Assembly (NCBI RefSeq): GCF_000330505.1
Contig: NW_004440352.1
Span: 7,906 to 30,928, forward strand
Length of the DNA: 23,023 nt
Direction of reading: 5' to 3'
Source of the DNA: Entamoeba invadens IP1
Lineage: Eukaryota > Evosea > Mastigamoebida > Endamoebidae
The position numbers and the translations under genes were made by a program. Positions 9,570 through 19,779 of this stretch are shown one piece after another. The notes under the pieces are model-generated. The model was not told the origin of the DNA, searched no databases, and saw only the letters and a list, made by a program, of their open reading frames with translations. The first letter of the stretch is position 1. Each line of letters starts with the position of its first letter.

Positions 9570-10430
9570 AGAGAAAAGTAGATAATAATCAAACTCTCCA
9601 GTCTTAACAAAAACTCTATAAATTTCTTTTAACCACTTTTGTACACAAACGTATTCTTATACTTCTCCATATCCATCTCAAAGATTAGCACGTTGCTGTT
9701 CTTCTGATTGTGTCAAAGGTTTACGGTGTCCGCAACAGCTTCAAAACGAACTGTAAAATAATTTGTTGGAGCAACACTGGTATTTGTAACAGATTTTCTT
9801 GTTGTAAAGTCTTCATGCTTTTTTAAGAAATTTGTTTCAAACGTTGTCAAAATTTCAAAGTCCATATTAATTATGTCAAGTAGTTTGACCACATAGTACT
9901 TTCATTTACGTCGAGAATTACAACTTGGTTAGGAAATGGTTGTTTAGCATTAAATTGTACATTTGACATTCCACAATTAATTGGTAAAGGTAAGTTGACA
10001 AGTTTTTTTAAAAAAGAGCTTTTTACAAATTGTTATAATGGGGTGTGGTTCAAGTAATTGCATGATAGAAAGTACAAAGGTTGTGACTAATTTAGTTTGA
10101 TTCCATTATAATGATTCTCTTTCACAAATCAGTAGTTAAATAACAACAAAATTATCGAGGAAAATAACTTTTAGATGATATAAAAACTTGCAATTAAAAA
10201 TCTTATTGGGCTGAAGGAAATAATTGCGAGTTTTTGATTTATTAAAAAAATTGTATTGATTGATGGTTATTTTTATAAAGCGTGTGTCTGCTCGCATCAC
10301 CAATTTTCAAAGAAGACATCCCAACAATAAAAACCAATGAAAGGTTCGAGTACTTTACAGTGAAAAGAATGCCGAAAGTGTTTATTGTTGTAAAAATCAG
10401 TAACTAAATTATAATAAAATCAGTTTGGAA
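9570..10430 (-). pseudogene. unidentified protein gene relic
   Basis: The base composition is richer than the flanks, and joined minus-strand frames read like protein. From high to low coordinates the blocks are FIVGMSSLKIGDASRHTLYK, then VTTFVLSIMQLLEPHPIITI, then LPLPINCGMSNVQFNAKQPF and NQVVILDVNESTMWSNYL, then MDFEILTTFETNFLKKHEDF, then SVAPTNYFTVRFEAVADTVN, and finally NSNVLIFEMDMEKYKNTFVY. Several stops and at least three frame changes interrupt it, so it is dead. I do not recognise the family. The alternating strand pattern near YFTVRFEAVADTVNL is compatible with a VPS13/chorein-type lipid-transfer protein, like the fragment at 15,380-16,640, but this is only a guess. Its low-coordinate end is a run of LLRLESL followed by stops. 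Confidence 0.5.
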
Positions 10431-10583
10431 AAATTTAATATTATTAAATTTATATTAATTATTATTAATTTATATATAATAATTTATTAATAATTAATTA
10501 ATAGTTTATTAATAATTTATTAAAAGAATATATTTTTATTAATAATTTATTAATATTAATTTAAAAAATAAAAAAACAAAAAA

Positions 10584-10655
10584 TGCACTAACTGGGACTC
10601 GAACCCAGGATCTTTAGTTTGGAAGAAAAAAACTGCTTATTAGGACACTTAGTGC
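10584..10655 (-). tRNA. tRNA-Gly(UCC)-like sequence, best preserved acceptor and T arm
   Basis: A 72-base minus-strand sequence. The acceptor strands GCACTAA and TTAGTGC pair at all seven positions, with A as discriminator. The T arm CTGGG-TTCGAGT-CCCAG is perfect, and the anticodon loop CTTCCAA gives UCC. It is followed immediately by TTTTTTG and a second run of T, a strong Pol III terminator. Against function, the anticodon stem (TTTTT against ACTAA) has mismatches and the D arm GTGTCCTAATAAGCAG does not fold normally. It may be a recently damaged gene or a tRNA-derived element. Confidence 0.65.
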
Positions 10656-12161
10656 TTCTTATTAAAATGTCAATTCTATTTATATTGATACTTCAAGTAA
10701 TTAGATGACTATTATTAAAGTTATAAAATTAATATTTTTAACTAGTTGTTATTAGTTCTGTCATTATCATTATAAATACTTTAACTATTTAATATTACAT
10801 TTCTCTCTTTCTTTGACGCTCACGACGCATCTTATTTCTTTTATTTTTATTTTAATATTATCAGTTTTATTAGTTTTATTTATTGATCTTTTATATTGTT
10901 TTACGTGTGTTCGTTAACATGTTTTTGAATTGATTAACATCTTTTTTTTGTTTAGGTCGCGTACTTAATGAATCGTTTTATTCGTTGTTGTAAAAAAGCT
11001 TGTTTTTTTTGTTTTTGTGTAAATTGTTGAATATCAAATTTATTGTTTTTGCATGTAATTTTTGAGTTGTAAATAACAACCAATGAAAATCGATAAATAA
11101 AGTAATAAAACAAATAAGGTTTTCGGACTGTCTTTAGGAAAAATTTTAAAATATTGAAAAAATATGTCATTCAATTTAAGTTTAAACCAGGCGTTTACAA
11201 TATTATTATTGCCGAAATTGAGGTTTTATAATGTTAGAAATTATACGAGATGATTAATATTTTGGTAATAAATTGTGAAGTGAATAATTAGGATTGAGAT
11301 TTTGAAAATTTCTGGTTTGAACATAACTTTTAATTTTCATGTTTAATTCTTAAATTAATAAATGTTTAATTGTATTCATTTTTCATTAATAGTTGTATTG
11401 TATAACAAAAAACATAATTTTAATACGTTTTAGTACATTAACAATTAGCATTATAATGACTCAAAAAATAAACATTGTTACTTAAAATTTATAACATTTT
11501 AATTTATTGTGGAAATATGTTCTTCCATAATTAAACATGTTATTTGCCATTTAAAATTTGACAACATTATAAATAAATATAAAAATGTTTAAATGCATAA
11601 TTTGTTGTGTACTAAACAGCACAATTAATAATAATAAAACAACAATAGTATAATTTCAAAAAAAACAAGTTGTTAACCACTATGGTTCAATTTGTTAAAA
11701 TAATAAAATCATCAATTCGACAATAATAAATTTTTCTGAGTTTTAAATGCTTATATGTATTATCTTAATACAAACATGGTTAGTTTATATATAGTTGTAT
11801 ATGATGTTGTACCATTTATTATGTGTTTTTATTTTAAACATATTGTAAATTATGTTATCATACATATTTGACCATAATGTTAAAATAATTACATTATTAT
11901 GTTTTTTATTAATGTAAATTGTTTTGATGTATCTTTTTATTACATGTCGAATTACAAACTATTTGATTATAACTTTAATACATCATTTTGTTAATATATA
12001 ATTTTAAACACTTCAAAGTGCCAAGTTATGTTTATTAAAGAGTTGTTAAATAACAATTAACAATTGTTGATTAAAAAATAACACTTTAAACATATATTTG
12101 TTTATATTTTTGTTATATAAATTTTGTTTTCGACGAATAGATAGGTTTATAAAAATATGTA
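10656..12161. other. AT-rich spacer, no gene seen
   Basis: No gene-like composition. The 72-codon open frame on the minus strand at 10952-11170 is Phe/Lys/Ile-rich and lacks any domain. One AACCAGGCGTTTAC copy (11185-11198) repeats a 14-mer of the BspA-like relic. Confidence 0.5.
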
Positions 12162-12232
12162 TGCATTTGCCGGTACTAAAACCCGGTTCTACACTTTGGA
12201 AAAATGAAAATTTGCTTTTAGACAACAAATAC
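12162..12232 (-). tRNA. tRNA-Gly(UCC)-like sequence, decayed
   Basis: A 71-base minus-strand sequence. The acceptor strands GTATTTG and CAAATGC pair at seven positions (one G-U). The T arm CCGG-GTTTTAGTA-CCGG has lost the usual TTCGA loop. The anticodon region CATTTTTCCAAAGTG keeps UCC at the same index (33-35) as the other two copies. A T-run follows seven bases downstream. Probably a pseudogene. Confidence 0.55.
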
Positions 12233-13339
12233 TTTTAATTACTCAATGTTAAATATATATGTCGTATATTATTGTTTATAAAATGTTTTTATGTTTTTAA
12301 TATATTAAAAAATAAATATAAAGAGCACCAGAAAACTGTCGTACAGCAGAAAATAGTCGTTCACATTGTTTTATAGTATTATTTTGTATAATTTTTGGTT
12401 TTTTATTTTTTCAACCCAATTTTTATTCCTGATTGTTTAGTCATATTTTATATGTGAAAAATAATCACGATTTTTTTTGGTTTGTTTAATACTAAAATCA
12501 TAAGTGTACGAGTATTTTCTGTTGGTCTTTAGTAATGTTTTGTTTTGTTATTTATTTAAAATGTGCAATAATAATTATTTTGTTTTTTTATATGTTAACT
12601 TGCCAACACACAACAGTATAATTTAAAAAATTTTAAATATGTAAAGTATGTTGACATGTCATCATTTTTTATGAATTATAACTGTTTTTAAATATTTAAA
12701 AAAAACATAGCGTTTTCTTTGTAAATGTTTTAGAATGTCTCAAAAACAACACACCTTTATCAAAACAGTTTAAAACTTAAATTAAACAACCAAAAGAAAA
12801 CAAAAACTTTAAATATGTAATAATCAATAAATAAATAATTTACAACGAATAATACGAAAAAACATGATTTGTTTTAAAATGATTCAAATGATATGATTGT
12901 TGTATGATTTTTGTCTTGTGTGAAATTATTTTGCTTTGAAAAATAAAGTTGAGTGTTATTCATTCATAAATATATACGATTTGTAAATAAAACATTAATC
13001 TAAGACAAATTTTAATACTTCTCATCTCAATGTGTTTTTATTACATCAATACATTTCTTATTTTTTGATTTTTAACAGTTATATATTATAAAGTGTTATT
13101 ATTTTGGTAATGATATTGTTCGACACCGATTTTCAAAGTAAAATAAAAAATTACTTTCAAGGCAAATACTAAAACAAATGCCAAAACAACAATAGTGTTA
13201 TAAATAACCATTTTTTATACAAATTTGATGTTTCTTGTCGCATTCTATGTTGGGTGTTTTGGTAATGCTATTATTTTTTATTTTGATCGATTTAAGAATA
13301 CTTTTAGTATTAAGGGATTCATGAGGATTGTTAATTTTT
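12233..13339. other. AT-rich spacer, no gene seen
   Basis: Simple AT-rich sequence without supported features. The 80-codon open frame on the plus strand at 13225-13467, which starts here, is Phe-rich and unrecognised. Confidence 0.5.
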
Positions 13340-14848
13340 CTGAGGATGGTAAATATCTTAAACATAATTTCTTTCAATTTAGATTTTTTTGCCTAAGATC
13401 AAAAAGGTATATTTTGAAACACGTGATTTTCTTTAAAAATGCTATTTATGGATTTTTTGAAAGATGATTCTTTCAGTTGATTTTTACAAAAAAATAATCT
13501 ATTTCTATATTTTGATTTACCACAAGACTAACCTTGGTTTATATTAACATTTGACAGACATCGAAATTACCAAAAAGTCGATTTTTAATCAAAATCACAA
13601 AACAAATTAATCAAACAATTTTTAATCTTTTTCACAAAAAATACAATTTATTACAAATCAATTCATGATATTTCAAACAATAAAAATTGATAGCAAATAA
13701 CGTATTAATAACGTATACTCTATGCGATGACAATTTATGTATTTGAGCAAATTAAAACGAGAGGTTTTGGATATCGATAAAACAACGATTGATAAATAAA
13801 CAAATTTGTATAATTATTATTTTTGTTTTAAACGGTTTTATTTATATTTCAAAACATAAACACACAAGAAATAAATGTTTATTTTAATATTTTATACAAT
13901 ATCAATTCTCAATGAAAATGTGTTCAATTTATTAATCAATTTTATTTATTATTTGGCGTTTTTGTTGTGTTTTGACGATTTTTGATATAATCAATTAACA
14001 AAACTCACTTTATAAAAATTCTTTGATAATTTTATTTATAGAATTTTAAATCAATAATGGCAGTGCTATAAATATCTCTGAGGATGGTAAGTCGTGTAAC
14101 AAACAGACTTTATCAACACAGACTTAAACATTTAAAAAATGAAATGACGTGTTCCCATATTCAAAAATAGTAACTTACTCAATATACATTTCAGATAGAT
14201 GTAAAAGTGTAAACTTTCTATTTCTGTCATCCTCAGAAAATAATTGCCATCCTCAGAACTGTAAATCTGTTTAAAACACAAGTTAATATCAAAATGAAAC
14301 AATCATATTAAAATATACACAATATGATTAACTTTGTTATTATAATAAATTTGAATAATTGCATAAATTACAAAATTATTAATAAATTTGTTATTTTAAA
14401 ATCACATTTTTAGAAAATCAGTGTTTTCGACTTTTTCAATTTTCATTTTGATAAAAAAACAATTATCAATTTAAACGTAAATTTTAATTATTATGTTATT
14501 AAGACGGATTCGGAAATAATATCAATAAGTATATAATCATTATATGAACAAGTACAATTCATGTTTTGTTATTTCCCGTCTCAAGTTCGCGAGATATAAT
14601 TATTGTTTTTGTTTACTGATTATTGTGGCGATTTTTTTGATTGTATTTAATTTTTTGGCATTTATGACAAATTATTACCATTATTTAAAATTTGAACTTT
14701 GACTCAAAATATTAAGTGTAAATTATAACTTGAGTTATGAAAGTGGGCCTTATGGGGAACTGAACCTTATGGATATATTTTTTGTATCCTCAGAAAAATA
14801 TTTTTTAATAAGGATAGCTTTAATCCTGAGGATACACCTTATCCTCAA
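13340..14848. repeat. cluster of CTGAGGAT / ATCCTCAG motifs
   Basis: In otherwise AT-rich DNA the octamer CTGAGGAT or its complement occurs at 13340, 14078, 14229, 14249, 14786 and 14826, plus ATCCTCAA at 14841. CTGAGGATGGTAA is identical at 13340-13352 and 14078-14090. CTGAGGATGG (14078-14087) is a perfect inverted partner of CCATCCTCAG (14247-14256). GTATCCTCAG (14784-14793) is a perfect inverted partner of CTGAGGATAC (14826-14835). No protein gene was recognised across this stretch. Function unknown. Confidence 0.65.
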
Positions 14849-14860
14849 GAAACCCTTAAA
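14745..14860. other. inverted-repeat island with alternative hairpins
   Basis: Two CCTTATGG copies (14749-14756 and 14767-14774 approximately) precede GTATCCTCAG, CTGAGGATAC and ATCCTCAA. TGAGGAT (14827-14833) can pair either with the upstream ATCCTCA (14786-14792) or with the downstream ATCCTCA (14841-14847, 7-base loop), but not both. What it does is unknown. Confidence 0.45.
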
Positions 14861-15162
14861 TAAGTATTTTTAATATAAAAGGTAAAAAATAATAAAAAAC
14901 TATTTTCCTTTGAAGTTTTTTGTTTTTAATCACATGTTACTGTTTACACAATTAGGCCCAATGTCAATGTTAAAGATGAGTCTGACGCAATGGACATTCG
15001 TGCGGTAGTTCTTGTCCCGATGAAAGGCATTAGTTTTTTTTTCGACACGATGTCTAATTAAATACTCTTGTTATAAATCATTCCAAATTATTGTTTGACT
15101 GTTTATAATATCATAGAGGTATAAACGAAGTGAAGATGAATTTAATTAAATTTGAGATCTTT
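14861..15162. other. spacer with a short less AT-rich island
   Basis: Positions 14953-15060 are clearly less AT-rich and stay open in one frame on each strand (plus: TIRPNVNVKDESDAMDIRAV; minus: NAFHRDKNYRTNVHCVRLIF). It is probably a gene fragment. The strand and family could not be decided. Confidence 0.35.
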
Positions 15163-15283
15163 TCAAAAAGCCCAATGGAATGTGAACTTTTCTCCAAGCG
15201 AATGGCTGTACTTCACTGCTTTACAAACGACTCGAAGCTTATCAACTATTCTGTTAATTTTAAGTGATGGGTATTTGAAGTCT

Positions 15284-15343
<60 letters not shown>
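15284..15343 (+). repeat. (TTG)20 trinucleotide microsatellite
   Basis: Twenty uninterrupted TTG units. On the minus strand they read as AAC and would encode a run of about 20 Asn inside a 74-codon open frame (15163-15387, starting MLKFFEVKHFYVNE and ending EKFTFHWAF). Asn runs occur in AT-rich protist proteins, but this open frame is not otherwise recognised and may be a relic. The perfect repetition suggests recent slippage. Confidence 0.9.
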
Positions 15344-15346
<3 letters not shown>

Positions 15347-15379
15347 TCATTGACGTAGAAATGCTTTACTTCAAAAAAC

Positions 15380-16640
15380 TTAAGCACATATCCTTTGTGA
15401 CAAGTAAGAAATTAAGTACACGTTTTATTAGGTGTTTTTCATCAACTATAGTGAGAAATACTCGTTTTTGTTGTACAACTTCATCATAACTTTGTAATTG
15501 ACACTCCTGGGTTCTAAATCAATTGCACCAATGACTCATTTTCAGACACCAGCAAAGAATTAACCAACACCATATTACTGGGCACCAACAACAGGCTGAT
15601 ACACTAACCCAGCAACACCATTGAACATTCCACTTGAAGACGACTTTGACCCATTTCTCATTCCTTCTTCTGTCGTTTTCGCACAGCGGTCTGCATTTCT
15701 CTTGTCAATGTACGCCTGATCAAAATTTAAAAAAGCAACAAAAGACTTTGACATCCCAGAAATGAAAGATGCTGCACCACGAGTAATGTTCTTAGCTTGA
15801 GATCTGACACTCCTTGCCATCCTATGCCCAAATAACCTCGCTAAATAATGAGATCCTGTTCTAGTTCATAGAAGATGTCGTGACATCCAGTTGAGATGTC
15901 TTTCAGTTTCCCTCATTTTTTTCTAAAAACGAAGAAGATGATAACTTAATTTACGATTTGTTTGTAATATTATTTGTTATAAAATTGTTTTAATGCTGTG
16001 TCACTGTTGATATTCTCTGTGTTTAATTCAATTGGAGAATATCTGATGTTTTTAATGAAGAGCTGAGTGCATGTAAAGATGCTGTTGCTGATGTATAAAA
16101 TGAAGACCAGCCGATTTTGTTGCAAATTAAGTGAAATAGAAAAAATAATTAATTGTAACACAAACAATTTGATGAACTCGGAGGATTTTGAGTTCAGTGA
16201 AGGAATTTTTTTGGGTTTTTGGTGTCGTTGTAAAAAAATAAATGTAATAAACTTGAAGAAGTCATATAAACGTGCAATAAAACCATATTTAATGGTAAAC
16301 TGACACATTGATGAATGAGAAAAAAAGAACGTGTCTGATGTTTGATTTTAGATAACTTGTGTGGAAACGTAGAAAGAATGTAAAGTAGTTTTTAAGAGAT
16401 AAACAAGGACTTCATTATTACATTAATTGTGTCACAGTTAACTTGAATACTTCCATCACACACTACTTTTGAGTACTTTGAATCTATTAGAACATTAACA
16501 TTGACACTTAAAAAGCTGGTGTTACACAAATAATCTTTATTATTGTCAATAAAGTCCACACCAACATTTGGAGCTCTAAATGAGAATGTTACTGTGGGAA
16601 CATGTAAATTAAATTTTCCCATTTTGTTCGTGATTGTTTA
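15380..16640 (-). pseudogene. VPS13-like (chorein) C-terminal fragment, broken
   Basis: Minus-strand reading across frames gives the C-terminal part of a VPS13-type bridge-like lipid-transfer protein. From high to low coordinates it shows LHVPTVTFSFRAPNVGVDFI and SIQVNCDTINVIMKSL (16392-16622), LFIKNIRYSPIELNTEN (about 16040-16090), TALKQFYNK, then LKDISTGCHDIFYELEQDL (about 15860-15930), ARLFGHRMARSVRSQAKN, RGAASFISGMSKSF, PVVGAQ.YGVG.FFAGV.K and VIGAIDLE (down to about 15500). These correspond in order to the conserved hY..qil, GLFNDISTG..DFFYEP..G, FGKGMARG...AASFIS and P..GA...G..GFF.G.GKG..G..DL blocks of VPS13. In-frame stops and frameshifts (for example near 15840 and where GKG should be) make it non-functional. 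The large N-terminal part is absent, so it is a fragment of a protein that is normally thousands of residues long. Confidence 0.75.
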
Positions 16641-16713
16641 AAGTAAACAGAGTTCGGTTTTTGATCAATTTTACTTGATTTGTTGTGATAAAAATAATTT
16701 TGATTGTAGAAAT

Positions 16714-16763
16714 AATCATGTATATTTTCATATACATGATTTGCCGACTCCTTATGAGCCGGC
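16714..16763 (-). repeat. two adjacent hairpins
   Basis: AATCATGTATA (16714-16724) pairs perfectly with TATACATGATT (16731-16741) across a 6-base loop. Directly next to it, GCCGACTC (16743-16750) faces GAGCCGGC (16756-16763) with a 5-base loop. As minus-strand RNA the second stem pairs at all eight positions (one G-U), while the plus strand has an A-C mismatch, which suggests minus-strand function. They overlap a minus open frame (16589-16780, MAFNDGPAHKESANHVYENI) that could not be identified. Confidence 0.55.
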
Positions 16764-16780
16764 CCATCGTTAAATGCCAA

Positions 16781-17580
16781 TATTATTCATGATTAATATA
16801 TTAAATGTTTGACAAAAAAGAAACAACCTGTATTTTTATCCAAATATTGTTTTACTGACCAAAGGAGGAAGGCGCTTAATTCATAATAATAGTGTATTGC
16901 AGTTAATATTTTTGAATGTTTTTTTGTTGCTTATTTGCAAATGCCAATCAATGTTGTGTATATATGTGATTTGATTATCTTTTGTTGTTATCTCAAAGAG
17001 ATAACAAATTCGACACATGTTATCTTATTATTACCATATTGAACATGTTCTGTTTCATTTGTCATTCGAATGCTTGATAAATTGACAGTGTCGTTGAATT
17101 TTAATTTGTTCTTAATATTATTTTTTCACAGTTAAAATATATTTGCAAATATTGGTAATTTTTTCAAGCTTATAATAATGTACTTGAATTGTTAAACTCC
17201 ATTTGGTCATATAAATATAATATAGAGAAACAGTCAGATAATCTTCAGTTGTCATTCTTTTAATTTGATATGTTTATTTGTCAAATTCTTGCTTTAAATA
17301 TTAATTATTTTTTCTATTTTTATTTTTCGTATTTTTTTTCAAAAACGATAAGATAAACAATTTATATTATGTTGTAACACAAAAAATTTGCATCTTTATA
17401 TGCCATGTTTTGATTTCTTTGAGGTTTAATTTCGTATTCAATGCACACAATTTGTTTTATTTTTTTAAGAAAATATAATTTAAAAATATATAATATAAAT
17501 GTGCTGTCTACCAATTAAAAATAGTCAATACAAAGCCATTGTGTCTCTTTTTTCTTTAGTATTTAGTCTATTTATTGATA
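16781..17580. other. AT-rich spacer, one hairpin
   Basis: No gene seen. A perfect 10-bp hairpin TTGTTATCTC-AAA-GAGATAACAA lies at 16985-17007. A short island at 16857-16880 (ACCAAAGGAGGAAGGCGCTT) is less AT-rich but unidentified. Confidence 0.5.
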
Positions 17581-19779
17581 TTTAAGGCGACCCTGGAGAT
17601 CCATCAAAATGCTTGGGCTGACAATAATTATTTGAAGTCAAAAACATACGTAAAATAATTAAGAACTTGTAAAAAAAGGTTTGACACGCATTTCAAATAA
17701 TTATAAATATAATAAAACAATTAATTAATTATTTTTTACATTAAATAAATTGATTACAAAAAAATTATTTGGTAAACAATAAAAAAATAGTATTTCTTTT
17801 AAAATATTCATATTTAAACAATTGTATTTCAATTTAAAAAGTAGTTTTTGATATTCACACATACAGTTACCAATATGACAAGACATGGAATGATAAATAA
17901 ATAATTAACAATCATGTTTTAATGTAATTGTTGATGTAAACATAAACCAAAGATAATAATTGTTTTGACATATTTTTAATTTATGAATATATCTTTTATA
18001 TTTATAAGGGTGTGACTATTTTAATTGTGTAACTACATTAAAAACAATTATTTTTTAATAACTCACTGTCGATAATAACATGTAAATAACTTTATTTGAT
18101 ATATATAATCTTTTTAATTTATTATGTCTGATTACACACATAAATAACACATTATGGAAATAACATCACATCTGTTTTTGAATAGTGAAATAATAACATG
18201 ATAATACAATTACTTTTAATGATTGTATTTTGATAATTAAAATAAAATAATTCAATTTTATACTCTAAACGCTCATTGTAAAAATGGATAAAATTATTAA
18301 ACGTGTAAACTTTTTGAGTGTGTAAACATATAATTTCAAACTAAACAAATACAAAATATTATAGTATAAAAAGAATGTGAATGGTTATTTTTAACTACTT
18401 GTTGTTCACAACCCATTTGTACATGTTATGAATAAATAAATTATATATTTACTGGTTAATATAACTGACAATTATATGAAGTTTGTTTATAATAAATAAT
18501 CAAATATACATGTGAACAAATTATAAATGTTGATAATAAACCAATTTGTTTTTTAATTACATTGGTGTTGTCACTTAGATACGATTAAATATATTTTATA
18601 AATTAAATAAAAATATTTAATCTTGATATTAATATTTAATTTGAAAGCAATTGAATTGTTATTAAATGTTTGTGTATTACTTAGATTATATGTGCACCGT
18701 ATTATAAATCCAAAAAGACAAATATTTATGTTCTAATGCACTTTTATGTATGATCTAGAGAAATAACAGTTATTATAGATAAATATGTGTGGAATTGAAT
18801 TTTAAAATAACCATGAAAGTGTATTCATTTTTGTTTGAACAACTAAGTTAATGTACCACAACAAAGAACTGAAATCAAATTTATTTTTATCATCTGCTTT
18901 TGCTTTTTGATGATAATATATTTATTTTAATATTTTATGTATATATGTGAGAGAGCAACAAGTTAAAAGCAAAAATGTTTTAAACTGTGCTGTTCTAGTA
19001 ATTTTAATGTAATGATTTTAAGTTCAGGTTTAATGTTACACGTTTACACACTAAAAAGTTATCCCGTTTTATTTTTGACAATTTATCAAAATGAAAATGT
19101 TGTGATTAACAGTGAAACCTTATACATCATCTGTTGTTATTAAATTATTGAAATTAATAATCAATACATGTCTCTATTATATATAATAATAAATGTTGTG
19201 GTGTTACTAAGGTATATATGTTTAATTATGTGTTTTTACATGAATAACAAGAAAACTATAGTTATAAAAGAATAATAGTATATAACAACTCTCTTATATG
19301 TTATTATCAACAAAAGTTGTTGAATGAAAATTGTGTACATCGACGTAGTTACACAATGAACTTGATGATAATTGTTTATTTTTGTTTTAATGAATATCAT
19401 AGTCATTGCACAAAAGTTATTATTTACAGTCAATAAAATCAATGTAATAAACAACTATTATTTAAGTGGATATTTAATTTGAGAATTATTATAGTATCAA
19501 CACTGTTGTATATTTGATTTTTTTGTTTATTTGAACGTTTGATTGCGTAGATAACTTTGTTATGAAAATTGATAAAACAATCTGTTAAGGTTAATGATGA
19601 TTTTATATAATCAATTCAACAATGTGTAAATTCAGAAAAAAAATGTGAAGTTTTAAAAAATATTTTTTTGTTATTTGGTAAAGAGGACAGTTAAATGCCG
19701 ATTTACAAAAAAATAATAAATTCGACCCAAAAGATCTTGGGATTACTTGGGTCGTGACAATCTCGAAGGTCGCCTTTAA
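17581..19779. mobile_element. possible non-autonomous inverted-repeat element, about 2.2 kb
   Basis: The ends are inverted relatives: TTTAAGGCGACCCTGGAGAT at 17581-17600 and, on the minus strand, TTAAAGGCGACCTTCGAGAT at 19779-19760, 17 of 20 bases identical. CTTGGG followed by TGACAAT occurs near both ends in direct orientation (17613 and 19746). The interior is very AT-rich with no transposase or other gene; the only open frame over 60 codons (19236-19454, minus) is low in information. No clear target duplication was found, so the element status is an inference. Confidence 0.45.
19723..19754. repeat. hairpin near right end of 2.2-kb element
   Basis: CGACCCAA (19723-19730) pairs with TTGGGTCG (19747-19754). 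An alternative shorter stem CCCAA-AAGATC-TTGGG is nested within it. Confidence 0.5.

Noticed and set aside
10952..11170. 72-codon minus-strand open frame
   Set aside because: Low-complexity Phe/Lys/Gln sequence without homology cues.
13225..13467. 80-codon plus-strand open frame
   Set aside because: Phe/Lys/Ile composition typical of translated AT-rich DNA and no domain; its middle overlaps a CTGAGGAT repeat copy.
15284..15343. TTG array considered as a CRISPR or minisatellite array
   Set aside because: Unit of three bases with no spacers; it is a plain microsatellite.
16067..16303. 78-codon plus-strand open frame
   Set aside because: Antisense shadow of the VPS13-like relic, whose conserved blocks are on the minus strand.
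19236..19454. 72-codon minus-strand open frame inside the 2.2-kb element
   Set aside because: Ile/Leu/Tyr-rich translation of AT-rich DNA; not a transposase.
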